Shown: positions 1 to 11,479 of the stretch, piece by piece
Layout: every line of letters begins with the position of its first letter
How positions within the stretch are numbered: position 1 is the stretch's first letter
Source: Callorhinus ursinus
Lineage: Eukaryota > Chordata > Mammalia > Carnivora > Otariidae
DNA length: 64,000 nucleotides
Assembly (NCBI RefSeq): GCF_003265705.1
Contig: NW_020312966.1
Coordinates: 21,017,436 to 21,081,435 of the forward strand
Direction: 5' to 3'
The notes under the pieces: model-generated
Databases searched by the model: none
Told to the model about the DNA's origin: nothing
The model's input: the letters and a program-made list of their open reading frames with translations, nothing else
Position numbers and translations under genes: made by a program

Positions 1-1207
1 GTTTCAATGCTTTTCCTTTGATACAAACAGGAAAGGTACCAATTGGCTGGGACTATCTTTTGGTTGCCTGGATTTTCCAAATGTTTGGGGCAGGGGGTCC
101 CCAGGGGAGGTCTGTCAAATCTGAGCAAAGGCCACTGCATACCCAAGCCGGATTCTACCTCTTTTGATTTCTGTGACCTTTATTTTCCAAATAACATAGG
201 ACTATACAACTGTATTTAGAGCCTTGCCCTGTCTCTCCTTCACCCCGAAAAGCTGCTTATCGGGGGCTTTAAGATCTTATTTCTGGCAGTCCTCTCAGCA
301 ACCTCGGTTTCATTCTGAGAATTTTTTACACAACTTGTACTCATCGAGAAAGTACAAAAATAATGGGGTACATCTCTACAGATGAGTCAAACACTTTGTC
401 CCTATCAGCCCATGCAAGATATAGAATGTCTGTGGGTTTAACATTTGTTTCCTTAATGGACAAGATTTGATATGTGTGTTTCCTAATCCTGAGCAGTTGA
501 AATATTGATTCTCATCCTGACCTGGCCTCCTGGGAACGGGGCCAGTGTATCTGCATCTCTGCGCTCCACATTTAGACTGTCTTCCTGCTGGCCTAGCCTG
601 TGAACACCAGGATGAGATTAGATTTGTTTGGGGTGGAGAATCTAAATCCCAGTGACACGGCTGTCTGGGCTCACTTCTATTTGACAGAATGGGGCAGCCA
701 TTCCCAGCATTTTTGGCCAGTGTCATCATGTGTTTACCCCAATATCCTCTTTGCTCCTTTCCCCCCTGTTTGATTTAAATGTATGTAGGCTGTGCAGTGA
801 AAATAAGAAAAGAAATCCTCGTTAAAGATAACTTTGAACTACTGAATAGGATTGTCTGAAAAATGTAAGATGTCTTAGCAGGAATTCCAGAAAGGTGAAT
901 AATTCACACCAGGTCAAAAATGTTTCCTGACATGGAAGATATTAGAAGCCCATCCATTACTTTCATGCTCTTTGAATGTAGATCAAAGGTGGTTTGGAAT
1001 CATGCCATCACAACCTGGTGCTGGGCACAGTGTCTGATCGGCAGTAAGTCCATTCCATTTGAAGATGGAGGGGTGGGGAATGTGTGTGTGCCAAGTGACT
1101 GTTTATTATCATCGGCTCAACCGCTTTGCACCATGGCAATATTCAGGAAACAGAACAAAGGTGAACCCTGAGCTTCAGGACTTCCCATAACATGTTTAAT
1201 GTCTTCC
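1..1207. other. Unassigned single-copy-looking DNA
   Basis: No repeat family, RNA gene or coding exon is recognised here. The longest open frame (minus strand, 376-729) has no recognisable domain and lacks convincing splice signals at its edges. It is taken as a chance frame. Confidence 0.5.
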
Positions 1208-1220
1208 AAACCCTGCTTGA

Positions 1221-1375
1221 GGGTGACTGGGTGGCTCAGTCGGTGAAGCATCTGTCTTCAGCTCAGGTCGTGATCTCAGGGTCCTGGGATCGAGCCCCAC
1301 ATCGGGCTCATGCTCTCACATTCTCTCTCTCTCTCTCTCAAATAAATAAATAAAATCTTTAAAAAAAAAATAAAT
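1221..1375 (+). mobile_element. Can-SINE, short copy
   Basis: The tRNA-derived head runs into a CT run and then aataaataaataaaatcttt plus an A tail. The middle is shortened: the part after 'catcgggctc' jumps almost directly to the CT run. A 13-bp duplication, aaaccctgcttga, lies at 1208-1220 and 1376-1388. The insertion is in the upstream end of an L2 fossil. Confidence 0.95.
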
Positions 1376-1388
1376 AAACCCTGCTTGA

Positions 1389-2150
1389 CTTCCTTCCTCG
1401 TTCCTGTCCCTTCCACCATGTTCTCGGTTTGGACCCACAGAGTCATTCACCTGAACCAAGGATGATGGCTTTCTACCGGACCTCCCCTCTCTCAGTCTCA
1501 TGGCTTCCAATATTCATCCTCCACACTATTGCCAGACTGAGGTTTTAAAAATACCTGCTTGTTGGGGCGCCTGGGTGGCTTAGTTGGTTAAGCGTCCGAG
1601 TCTCAATTTTAGCTCAGGTCATGATCTCAGGGTCGTGGGAGCGAGCTCCGCATCAGGCTCCTTGCTGAGCGTGGACTGAGATTCTCTCTCTCCCTCTCCC
1701 TCCTCCCCACCCCCGCTCACACTTGCTGTAAATAAATAAATAAGTAAATAAGAATATCTACTAGTTTACAATCCTCTAGAGGCTCCCTATCACCTAGTCT
1801 CATGCCCCTTTCCTAACGGACATGGTCACTGTGATCTGACCCACCTCCCCCTGCAGACTTGGCTTCCATGTTTGCCTTTGCCCCTGTACTTCAGCCCCAG
1901 GTCCATTCCTTTCTCTTTCCCCAACTTTCCCTCTTAGAGAGTCCCCTCAGGAATCCTTCCACGTTTCCCGTCTCTCCATCCATCAGCTACCCTTCCTCAT
2001 GCTTCCTTAGCAGTACCCGCCATCACCACATTTACCGGGTTTTTTGGTCCATCCATCTCCTTGACTATACCGTAAACTCCTTGAGAGTGTGAGCACCCCT
2101 TCCTCAACTTTGTATCCACAGTGACCTACTCAGTGGTGGAGCAGAGACAG
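1389..2150 (+). repeat. L2 LINE fossil, 3' half
   Basis: The sequence follows the L2 3' region as known in mammals: a stretch like 'ctccctatcacctagtctcatgcc', a 'tttgcc...' segment, and an end resembling 'aaactccttgagagtg...tttgtatccacagtg'. It is heavily diverged and has no long frame of its own. It is split by the SINE at 1,564-1,749. The boundaries are approximate. Confidence 0.6.
1564..1749 (+). mobile_element. Can-SINE
   Basis: Complete head (ggggcgcctgggtggctta), CT-rich body and degenerate (aaat)n tail. Imperfect 17-bp flanks aaaaatacctgcttgtt and aagaatatctactagtt (13 of 17 matching) suggest an older insertion than its neighbour at 1,221. Confidence 0.93.
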
Positions 2151-2254
2151 GGTTCATGAGGGTTTTTTGAACTAAATTTAGGACAGGCTGCTGAAAATAT
2201 AAACAGGAACAGTAAAGGCACAAAGAAAGGAGCACCAATACCATTTTGATTCTA

Positions 2255-2335
2255 GTAACAACCCTCTGAGGAAGGATTATCATTTCCATTTTGCTGAAGA
2301 GGAAAGCGAGGGTCACAGAGATTAAGTTTGGGATT
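2255..2335 (-). repeat. MIR fragment
   Basis: The order 'acaaccctctgaggaaggattat...cattttgctgaagaggaaa...ggtcacagag' matches the reverse complement of the MIR core. It is short and diverged. Confidence 0.55.
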
Positions 2336-2505
2336 CATCTCTTGAGATGAAGCTGAAGAGATGGTTTGAGCAGGAACACCTAGAACAGTTCCAGGAAAGG
2401 ATCCCTAAGGATCAATAACCATTTGTGGAATTGAAGCAGTTGCTAGCCTGTCTGCAGGCATTACTCTTGAGTAATCATCATCGTCTCACATGTGGGAAGA
2501 GGGTC

Positions 2506-2692
2506 TTTTTTTTAAGATTTATTTATCTGAGAGAAAGAGAGAGAGAGAGAGACAGCACGTGGGGAAAGGGAGAGAAGCAGACTCCGCTAAGCACAGAGCC
2601 CAATGCAGGGCTTGATCTCATAACCCCAAGATCACAGCCTAAGCCTAAATCAAGAGTTGGACGCTTAACTGACTGAGCCACCCAGCTGCCCC
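2506..2692 (-). mobile_element. Can-SINE, inverted
   Basis: Poly(T), aagatttatttatct, a GA-rich body and the inverted head ending gagccacccagctgcccc. Flanks ggaagagggtc (about 2,495) and ggaaagaggttc (about 2,693) look like a slightly diverged target duplication. Confidence 0.93.
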
Positions 2693-2799
2693 GGAAAGAG
2701 GTTCTTTACAGACCATCTTTGTTGCTTCTTTCTGTAGGGTTTTACCTTAACAGTACCAAATTTGATATAGTAAAATGAGTCTCCTGGATTTGAAATATT

Positions 2800-2870
2800 C
2801 ATTCACTAGTTCCTTTCGCAAGTATTTATCAAAGGCTTAATATATGCCAGGCACTGAGCTAACACAAAGG
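2800..2870 (-). repeat. L2 fragment
   Basis: 'attcactagttcctttcgcaag...tatatgccaggcactgagct' is the inverted L2 3' terminal motif (tttattgagcacctactatgtgccaggcactg type). Confidence 0.55.
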
Positions 2871-3615
2871 AGTATGATTTAGGGCAAGAAAAACTGCCCC
2901 ATGGAAGTTTTCTGCAAAATAGTCTGCCTGGAAAAACCTCTCTAATAACATGGAATGAATTAACCATTGACTCACCAGTGGATGAAATATTTTATCAGCC
3001 AGACTCCTATAAATCATGCAACTGGTAGACCCAAATCCTTGAAGCCAGAAGCATTTATGAATCACCAAAGAGTTATGGATGTTTGGGGCTTGTTAGTTGC
3101 AACAGAAAAGACTATAAGCAGAGAAGGAATTTATTGAAAAGATGAGTTGGCTCAGAGAACCACTAGAACAGCTAGAGGACCAAATTTGGGAATTGGACAG
3201 AAACAGAGGGAGGTAATCACTCAGACCCTTGGCTACCGTCTGTCAGCAGACTGTGCCAGTGGAGACACTGCTCCAGACCCCCTCCCTCTGCCCCTAGGTC
3301 ACTGTGGTCCATGTGGTTGCTGGTGCTGAACTCTGATGCTGCTGGTACCATGACTGCCACCAGAGAAGAATCATCCTCTTGTTTCCATGGGTACATGTAA
3401 TGAGTGGGCCCTGTGCACACGTAAGTCTGTGCCCTGGGCGGAAGGGATGTTGAGAATGTGAGCAGCCCACCTCTGCAGCTACTGTGGACAGTCCAGGGCT
3501 CTGTCTCCCTAAAAGACTTCTACACAGGGCAATTCTCCAAACATAGGAAGGGCATCGGGACAGCCAAAAACATGACCAATGTCTACTATAGTCACTAAGA
3601 TTCATTTTAAATCTT
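2871..3615. other. Unassigned DNA, possibly an old LTR or DNA element
   Basis: A segment near 3,110-3,160 (agagaaggaatttattgaaaag) looks like an old interspersed repeat, but the family is not identifiable by eye. Frames at 3,147-3,329 (+) and 3,294-3,638 (-) overlap on opposite strands and show no domain. Confidence 0.35.
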
Positions 3616-3631
3616 AAGATTGAGGTATCTC

Positions 3632-3847
3632 GAGGCACTTAGGTGGCTCAGTCAGTTAAGTATCCGACTCTTGATTTTGGCTCAGGTCATAATCAAGTCA
3701 TGATCAGGTCATGAGATCAAGCCTCACATCAGGCTCCACACTGAGTATGGAACCTACTTGAGATTTTCTCTCTCCCTCTCTCTCTACCGCTCTCTCCACA
3801 TGCACCCTCTCTCTCTCTCTCTCAAAAAAGACAAAAACAAAAACCAA
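3632..3847 (+). mobile_element. Can-SINE with internal duplication
   Basis: The head reads gaggcacttaggtggctcag. The 'aggtcatgatc' segment is repeated (ggtcataatcaagtcatgatcaggtcatgag), an internal tandem expansion around the B-box region. A perfect 16-bp duplication, aagattgaggtatctc, lies at 3616-3631 and 3848-3863. Confidence 0.94.
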
Positions 3848-3924
3848 AAGATTGAGGTATCTCACCAGTGGCCACATAGTACAATATGAAAATGAATATT
3901 TATCTTTTCTTTTTTCCCCCTTTG

Positions 3925-3990
3925 TGTTTTTTTATTATTATTATTATGTTCGTCACCATACAGTACATCATTAGTTTCTAATGCTACTAT
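3925..3990 (-). repeat. Tiny L1 3' end
   Basis: A T-rich start and (tta)n lead into 'gtcaccatacagtacatcattagttt', which matches the inverted terminal sequence of carnivore L1 3' UTRs. Only about 60 bases are present, so this would be an extremely 5'-truncated insertion. Confidence 0.45.
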
Positions 3991-4139
3991 TTGAATTCCT
4001 GAACTGCCTTGGGTAATTAGCTTCAGTGTATTATAAAAATAGTGGTCCAAGTTTTACCACATGCCTTTTTTCTGGAAATAAAAAAATGGAACGGTATTAT
4101 ATTGTGACATATGTTTTTCTCCCTCCCTCCCTTCCCTCC

Positions 4140-5105
4140 TTCCTTACTTTCTCCTTTCTGAAAACACTGTCAAGTGCCTATTATATGCCAGGAACTGTGC
4201 TTGGTCCTAGAAAATCAGTGATAAATAAGATAGGCTCTTTACCATCAAGTTGTCCCCAGCATCCTGGGGGAGAGACACATGGAATGAATAATGGCCTGCA
4301 GTGTTAGAGGTGCCAGGATAGACATTGAAACAGGGCTCAGTCAGAACACACAAGGTGGAGCGTTCATCTTACCCCTGTGGTACTGAGAGGTTAGAAAAAG
4401 TTCCACAGAGATGATGACACCTGAATTGAGTCTTCAAAGATGTAAATGGTCACCAGGCTAAAAGGGAGAGGGACATTCCCAGGTTGGGGGGAACTCGCTG
4501 TGAGAGAATGGGGCCATGAAAAAGACTGCCAGAGGAGCTCGGAGAGCTTGGAGTGGGCCAGGACATGGCGTCTTGGGCAGACGGTAAAGGGGGAGGCTGG
4601 GGGACCAGGCAGAAGAAGGCTTAGATGAAATAAAGTGGAAGGCGCATCGTGAGGGCCCTCGGCGCACGCAAAGGGGTTTGGAGCTTATCTTAATGGATTG
4701 CAGAGCCATGGAAAGAATAACACAATCAGACTTAGGTTTGTGAAAAACCGCTTTGGTGGCAGTAAGGGAAAAGATCTGGAATGGGATCAAAACCCAGGGG
4801 ACCAGTAGATATTACCACAGTCCAGGTGAAGGATGGTTAGATCCTACTAAGTACCGCAGCAGCTGTGGGAATGGAAAAGGGGAAATAGAATCACTTTTGA
4901 GGAGCTGAAACGTGTGGGACTTTGTATGGCTGAAGGTGAAAACTGGAGGGTGCTGTTCTCTAAACAGAGAACTCAGGAAGAGGAACGGATTTTATTTGGG
5001 GGAGAAGGAGCTGGTTGGGTGGCGCTTAACATACACATTAGGCTTTAACCAAACTAATGATCTAGACGGTTGCCTATCAAGGACCGGGGCTTCAGGATTA
5101 GAGTA
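4140..5105 (-). repeat. Long ancient L2-like LINE fossil
   Basis: It begins with a 'gtgcctattatatgccaggaactgtgc' motif. It continues through phrases typical of the long mammalian L2-associated repeat, such as 'ggagcttatcttaatggattg', 'agagccatggaaagaat' and 'accacagtccaggtgaaggatgg'. It is diverged throughout, and the small frames inside it are not genes. The family label is from memory. Confidence 0.5.
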
Positions 5106-5169
5106 AAAAATAAGAGGTTCATGTCTATAGTTACCAACAAACCTCTAGGCCATCCTAGTGACTAGAGGA

Positions 5170-6897
5170 AACCTAATAACATCTGTACTGTTATGCAAAA
5201 CTGGAAAATTCAGTCGTCTCTAAATTCCAAAGTAGGAGCTAAATATGCACCCTCCTGAATCTCAGGTATACTGCATTTAGGGAGAGTTACAAGTTTTGAC
5301 CATGGAAATGACCCTGGGGTGGCAGTCAGCTCTGTGTCTTCTATACAGATTCTGCCCATTAATTGCTTTGTGTTGGGGTATGTGGATCTGCACTTGGTCA
5401 GTTCTTCTCTGCAAAATGAGAATTCAGTGATCTCTGTGGTCCCTTTTGGTTCTAAATTAGCCTGAATGATTGTTGGAGTCCCACCTTGAGTGCCTATAAA
5501 GCCACATCCTTTTGTCTTTCTAATTAAATCTAGCTTGGGTCTCCAGAGGTTGGCAGGATATCCAGTCCCTCTGTCTACATGATCCAGATTACTCAGTTCT
5601 GGAAATAAACCCCTTTTGGAGAGAGAACTGCCATGGATGACCACTCCACTAGGTAGCCCACTTGTGGTTGCTTTGGCTCTGTCCCTGCTTCACTATAGAC
5701 CCATAGAGTCACACCTCAATGCCCCCATCCTCTCCTGTGACAAAACCATTGCTGGCCCAGATCTTTGTGCTGAGTGGGTCTTCAAGGCAGGATGATGACC
5801 ACACTGTCAAGGTCCACAGCTCTTGATTTGCATTTCCGTGCTCATTTGTACACTCCCTGCACCTCAGCACACCCACCTTGTCCCCCCGACACCAGAACCA
5901 CCTCTTCATCATTCCCTGATCGTGGAGTTGGTGTTACATTTCTAGACCTTTCCTTTGCCATCATGGTGAGTCCCCCTTGGTGGCCCCTTGGTGTTTTATT
6001 TCTTGCCAGTAGATCTCAGTCAGTCTACTTCGATCCACCAGAGACTCATGTGTAGACTTACCAATTTACATTAAACTTATTCTCAGAGCAAGGGGACCCC
6101 CAAGAGGACTTGCCATCTCTAGGATAGAGAAGTGGTTGGCAAATTTTAAATAACTACCTACTTTCATTGAAAAATTAACATTAACAATTCCGATTAACCA
6201 GGCACCCATGTACCATTATATGTCTCTATAAATGATGAACAAGAGTAAGAGAGGGAGTCATAAAAGGAGGGACCAGGAAAGAACTCTGAGAAGTGAAACT
6301 TTTGTCAGTCAGCATCTCATTAAGGAGATACAATCACTGGTTGGAACTCATCTGCCAGGATCCAGCTTTTCAACTGAGGCTGTGGGAAATTTTCGTGGTG
6401 TGTGTGTGTGGGGGGTGTCCATCATCACAACAGAAAGGGTGGGTAGTGCACCACCACCCACCCGGCCATGAGCCCTCCACATATGCGGGCCACATGCTGT
6501 GAACCGCCCTTCCTGCTTCTCCCAATTTGGATATGACAGTGAGGGGGGCGGAGGTCGGGCTAGGGGGTGAGAAGGCTCCCCCCGACACACAGCATTACGG
6601 AAGAGTGGGTGGGGCTACGCCAGCAAGTGGGAGGGCCTCTGGGACTGCCGAGTGATTTTCAAGAGAAAGGTCAGCTTTGCAGGGCAGCACGGGGACATGC
6701 AAGCTGGATTGGTGCATCAGGAGGCAAAAACAAACTGGAAAAACATCACCATCTCTTGCACAATCAACCACTGAATATGTGTCATCAAACACGAGACCAT
6801 CCTTACCTGGCAATAACGCAGCTGAAACAGATCATTTAAGTAGTTTCTCGTTGTTACTGAACCCAACATGGCTTTTGCCCAATAACCATCCCATAAC
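5170..6897. other. Unassigned block with a 144-codon minus-strand frame
   Basis: No family is recognised. The minus frame at 5,210-5,644 (144 codons) contains no membrane segment, zinc finger or other visible motif, and no clear splice acceptor was found at its upstream end. Overlapping frames at 6,232-6,839 lie in several phases, which argues against coding. A GT-rich run (6,398-6,418) is the only simple repeat. Confidence 0.35.
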
Positions 6898-6913
6898 AAG
6901 AATACTGGCATAA

Positions 6914-7109
6914 GGGTGCCTGGGTGGCTCAGTTGGTTAAGCGACTGCCTTCGGCTCAGGTCATGATCCTGGAGTCCCGGGATGGAGTCCCGCATCGGGC
7001 TCCCTGCTCAACAGGGAGTCTGCTTCTCCCTCTGACCCTACCCCCTCTTGTGCTCTCTCTCTCACTCTCTCTCTCTCAAATAAATAAATCAAATCTTAAA
7101 AAAGAAAGA
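6914..7109 (+). mobile_element. Can-SINE, young subtype
   Basis: Carries the diagnostic 'aagcgactgccttcggctc' and 'gatcctggagtccc' variants. Ends aataaataaatcaaatctt plus (gaaa)n. A perfect 16-bp duplication, aagaatactggcataa, lies at 6898-6913 and 7110-7125. Low divergence indicates recent insertion. Confidence 0.96.
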
Positions 7110-7125
7110 AAGAATACTGGCATAA

Positions 7126-8657
7126 TAGCCTGAAGTGCTATTGTTTTTATTTTGTTTTTATTTAAGTGTTTATTTTCTTCATAATCAGATGAAAATGTGG
7201 GTACAGAGCCAGAGAACGGGCTTGTATTGGATGTGTTTTGGTGCCTTTGAGTTAAACAGCTATATATATATTTTTTAAACAATAACCGCACAATCCTAGT
7301 AAACTTTTTGAGATGAAATGAAGGCTTTGGGTTCTATTGGGAAATCTACATTCATCTTAAAGATGGTACACGATATCCTCAACTTTGTTATTCTCTAAAG
7401 ATGAGTTCTCTTAGAATCAGGATCCTGGTTGGGCTTCATACTCATCCCGTGGGCCAGGCAAATCTCCAAGACCGAACCCAGCAGACTGGCTTCAGCCGCA
7501 ACAGGCTGATGTACAGAGCATGAAACATGCCATGTGTCGAGTTCCGGGACCCTGCATCCCATCTGATGAGAACCCAGGAAAGTGACTTGCTGATCCCTGG
7601 TTTCATAATTAGAAGTCTGCAGGAACAGACCAAGTCAAGAGAAAAGGTACACTTTTATAACTAGTGGTTGCTCTAATTAAAATTATTAGTTAAGGAAGGG
7701 CTGTTACTCGGGGCAAAACAATCAGAAGGAAGTTTGAGCAATTAAATCAAATTCACTGTGGTTGTAAGGATTTTTTCCCCCTGCTTTCTTTCTTTCTGTA
7801 AAACAAAACAACCTCAGGCTAGTGTTCTGTGCTTCTTAGAGAGCGTCTTGACTCTATAGTGGCTGGAGAGCAAACAGCAGTGAGCTGTGCTATTGACTCT
7901 ATCAGCAGGTTAATTAAGAAAGCTGTTAGGGATGATAAAAAAGCCGGCACATTTTCAGTTTGTATTGACAAAATCCATGACCTAGGCAGAACTGATGTTT
8001 GTTCAATACTAGGAAGACATGCTAGAGGCATTTAGAAGAAGAGCCTGGCAAAGAACACGTAAAGCTCAGTACAGGATGTCCCTTATTTATACTGTGAGTG
8101 GAGCTGATCGTTTGAAATCCCACCTACTTTTTCCTTTCATATAAATTATGTAAGCAGAAGTGTTCAGGGCCTCAGATGTGCCCTGGAAAGCCCAGTTCGT
8201 TCCTAAAGGAGTAATTCCAAGGGAGTGCTGGGTTCTACTCCTGGAACTTCTGTGCCATGTGGTTTGGGACAATGGGTTTGACTCTCAGGGTTTCCATTTC
8301 TAGACTGTGTTTCACTCCCTGCTCCCTTCCTCCCTTAGGGAAAACACTACCTGTGAGTTCCCACTGGAGACTGGCCCAGGGCAGGAGCCACTAGAGAAAG
8401 AGAATGCATGACAGAGGGGACTTCTACATGTCTCTAGGATGTAAGGGAGACAGAACTGACAAAGCTTGGACTGCAAATAGGAAAGCCAGATGCACTCAAA
8501 ATAGTACTTGAACAGTTACCACCCCAAAGAGAAGTTACCAACATCATTTCTTGAGGGTTTCTGTCTGTTAATATTTGAGCATCTTTAGTGACCTGAGCTC
8601 TAAATTTTATTTATTTTGGACCCTTTTAAAGTCTGATGATAATAAAATGAAAATATT
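7126..8657. other. Non-repetitive DNA with one enhancer-like stretch
   Basis: No repeat is recognised. The part at about 7,800-8,040 has balanced composition with a ttaattaag homeodomain-type core and is open in both directions (plus frame 7,829-8,035, minus 7,819-8,031). This is seen in constrained non-coding DNA as well as exons. There is no acceptor/donor pair of quality around it. Regulatory function is inference only. Confidence 0.35.
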
Positions 8658-8833
8658 GGGGCGCCTGGGTGGCTCCCTCAGTTAAGTGTCTGACCCTTGA
8701 GTTCGGCTCGGGTCATGATCTCAGGGTCATGACATAGAGCCCCGCTCGCGAGGAGTCCGCTTCTCCCTCTCCTCCTCCCTGCCCCCTAGCTTGTGTGCTC
8801 TCTCTCAGATAAATAAATAATCTTTTTAAAAAG
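8658..8833 (+). mobile_element. Can-SINE
   Basis: The head ggggcgcctgggtggctc is followed by a small insertion (cctcag) and a truncated centre (gcccc...gctcgcgaggag). The tail is gataaataaataatctttttaaaaa. No convincing target duplication is seen. Confidence 0.92.
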
Positions 8834-8952
8834 GAGGTAAAAATACATTTAAATAACCTCATTCCTTCTGGTGCATGGGAGCAAGGATGTTGTGTGTCTG
8901 GATGCAGTGGCAAGACAGCATACAGAAAACCCCAAATGAAAAGAAGGGGAGA

Positions 8953-9164
8953 GGGGCGCCTGGGTGGCTCAGTTGTTAAGCATCTGCCTTCAGCTCAGGT
9001 CATGGTCCCAGGGTCCTGGGACCGAGCCCCACATCGGGCTCCCTGCTCCACAGGAAGCCTGCTTCTCCCTCTCCCACCCCCCTTGCTTGTGTTCCCTCTC
9101 TTGCTGTGTCTCTCTCTGTCAAATAAATAAATAAAATCTTTAAAAAAAAAAGAAAGAAAGAAAG
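8953..9164 (+). mobile_element. Can-SINE
   Basis: Complete element with an A/GAAA tail that has grown into (gaaa)n. A perfect duplication, aaaagaaggggaga, lies at 8939-8952 and 9165-9178. It sits 120 bases after the previous SINE in the same orientation. Confidence 0.95.
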
Positions 9165-9178
9165 AAAAGAAGGGGAGA

Positions 9179-9650
9179 GACCTTACACAGTGGGACCACA
9201 GACCATCCCTGAGAAAGTCTTAATGGCAAGAGTAGAAGAAGTGGGTGACAAGAACTGGAGCGAATGACACAGTTGGATGAGCTGAGCTCAGAAACTACAG
9301 AGGGACACGGAAGCTGAACTCGGGGGAGCTGAAGACACCATGAAGTAGATAAAAGCAGAATCTCAGAACCAGAATCTATGCCAGAGGCACAGAAAGGTAC
9401 TGGTTTTGCTGGGAAACAGTGCCAATCAGAGTAGCATGGGACTTCATTGGTTATTATTCCATTCCGTCCTGTATGCCCCTGGCATTTGCTTCATACATCG
9501 GGAAAGCTGAACGTGCAGAGTTGGATGGACCAGATGCCAGACGGAGGGGTGCAGGAGGGGGGTGCTCCTTGAAATGGAGAGTAAAGAAAGCTTGTGAAAG
9601 TTAGACATCAGATTTTTGACAAGGAGCTGTACAACATCTGGGTACATGGG
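9179..9650. other. Unassigned DNA
   Basis: Purine-rich, with nothing recognised. Frames at 9,419-9,604 (+) and 9,444-9,686 (-) are antiparallel and without motifs. Confidence 0.4.
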
Positions 9651-9654
9651 CATT

Positions 9655-9860
9655 TTCTCCATCTTCACAAATTCTTTCTTCTTCATCTCTAACTAGCATC
9701 CTCCGGTTATATCACTTCCCTGCTCAAAATCCTGTAAGTCATTTCATGTCCTTGGAATGATGGCTAGATATCTTAGCCTGGCCCTTAGAAAAGCTCTTCA
9801 TGATCTAGATCCACACATGAGTTAAACTAAAATGTATAGCAAGCCCTGTGCCTGTACAAA
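9655..9860 (+). repeat. L2 LINE fragment
   Basis: 'atcacttccctgctcaaaatcctgtaagtcatttc' followed by 'cagatatcttag...aaagctcttcatgatctagatcc'-type sequence matches the L2 3' half. Diverged and partial. Confidence 0.6.
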
Positions 9861-9869
9861 GAAGGCATG

Positions 9870-10290
9870 TGACAACTATTGGTCCCCATACTGGATATTA
9901 CTGGTTTCCATCCAAATTCCATCTTTTCCTCCTTCTTTTATCCTAAGAGAACCCTTATTTCGCTCAGATCTCCCACTTAGCCACACTTAGGGATGTATCT
10001 CAGGAGAAGAGGGAGGCCCTGATTGGTCTAAGAATAATCGCTTTTGCAATGCATTGGTATCTCAGTTCCGGCCAATGAGATGTGAGCAGAAGTCTGTTGG
10101 AAGCCTCTGGAACAGATTTCCTTGCTTATCAGAGAGTGTCAGGGAGAGGGGCAAAGTCTGTCTTTGGATGTTGCATGTTTGGCTCTGATTCCTGGAAATA
10201 AGCCAACCCCAAGGATGGAAGAGCACAGAGATGGAAAGAACCTGGGTCCTTAACGCATTCCCAAGTTGCTGAAGCAAGTAACTCCTAAGT
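9870..10290 (+). repeat. Old LTR-like fragment (MaLR/MLT type suspected)
   Basis: Contains 'ggccaatgagatgtgagcagaagtctgttgg...' and '...gatggaaagaacctgggtcctta', phrases found in a common mammalian LTR-type repeat. It resembles the block at 33,590-33,995. The family name is uncertain. Confidence 0.4.
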
Positions 10291-10316
10291 TTGCTCTGCC
10301 TCTGGAGATCCTGTGA

Positions 10317-10368
10317 AATGATTTGATATGATGGTATGATATGATATATTATATGATACGATATAACT
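10317..10368. repeat. Degenerate (ATATG)n microsatellite
   Basis: A run of gatatgat/ggtatgatatgatatatt units of about 50 bases with several interruptions. Confidence 0.7.
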
Positions 10369-10439
10369 TTTCATCTTAAATCAGAGTCAGCATTTCAACT
10401 ACTTACTGCTAAGAGCATTGCACACAATCTTGTTCTGCT

Positions 10440-10830
10440 CTCATTTTCTGTTCTAGCTTAATTCCAACCTGGATCTTTACACCTCAGGACCCCCAGCCAG
10501 AGGATACTTCTCTATCCATGTCCCCCCATAACTCCCTCCGTCCACCTAGCTCCTGAAATCCTGGCTCTTAAAAACCTTATTGAAATGTCTTTCTTGATAA
10601 ACCACACTTTCCTTCCCAGGTGCCAGAAAGTTTTCGGTCCTTTGAATTCCAAAAGCCCTTTACTTGTCCATTTCTTCAGGCATTTTTCACATTCAGACAT
10701 TCTAGTTATTTGTGTGAACCACGTATTTTTTCTAACGGGAAAGTCCTGGAGAACAGTGGCCAGATCATCCTTATCTTTGTATTCACCTCCCACATGGAAC
10801 GAATCAGTGTGTAACAAAAAGCACTGAGAC
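10440..10830 (+). repeat. L2-like 3' fragment
   Basis: Ends with a region like 'aagtcctggagaacagtggccag...tccttatctttgtattc', the typical L2 terminal phrase. The overlapping frames on both strands (10,512-10,827) follow from this fossil and are not genes. Confidence 0.5.
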
Positions 10831-11479
10831 TTGTTGAAGAAATCAGATATTGCTACACTGATTTACTACCCACCCTCTGAGAACTCAACAAACACTAATT
10901 GGCGTAGTAATAAAGTAGGAACACTAATTACGCAGGTGATTTTTTTTTTTTAAATGTCACCTCCATGTGAGAAATGTACAAAAATGAAGTCTTAAGGATA
11001 CAGTCCCTCCGGTAGGTCTGACTGAGTGAAATTTAATGATAACAATTGAATGGCATTGTAAACAATAGTATCAATTCACTTGGAAAGCTCTTTGCATTTA
11101 AAATGCAGTGTAAATCACCTAGAGGGCTTGGTTTTGGTTTTCCAGTTGAGTGAGACAATCAAATGCCCAAATTTCCAGAGCAAATTGACAGCAAAACACA
11201 AAAGACAGGGCAGAAATCGTTTTACCAACCCATCTGATGTAAACCTTGGCTCATAAGATTTATAATACTATAATAAACCTAACAAATTAGGAAATTGCCA
11301 TCTTGGGTAGAGACAAAGGTTATATTCCATACTGTGAAGTGGCAATAGAAAAATGACTCTTTACTTGCAGAAATCATGGGTCACGAAGCTTGAATTTCTC
11401 TTTTCTGGGTCTTTTAAAACAATGGCATCATTTGCTCATCTCTGACTCAAGCCTCACTATAAACATACAACTAACGTTA
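10831..11479. other. Unassigned AT-rich DNA
   Basis: No repeat family, exon or RNA gene recognised. There is a T-run at 10,941-10,951. Confidence 0.4.
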
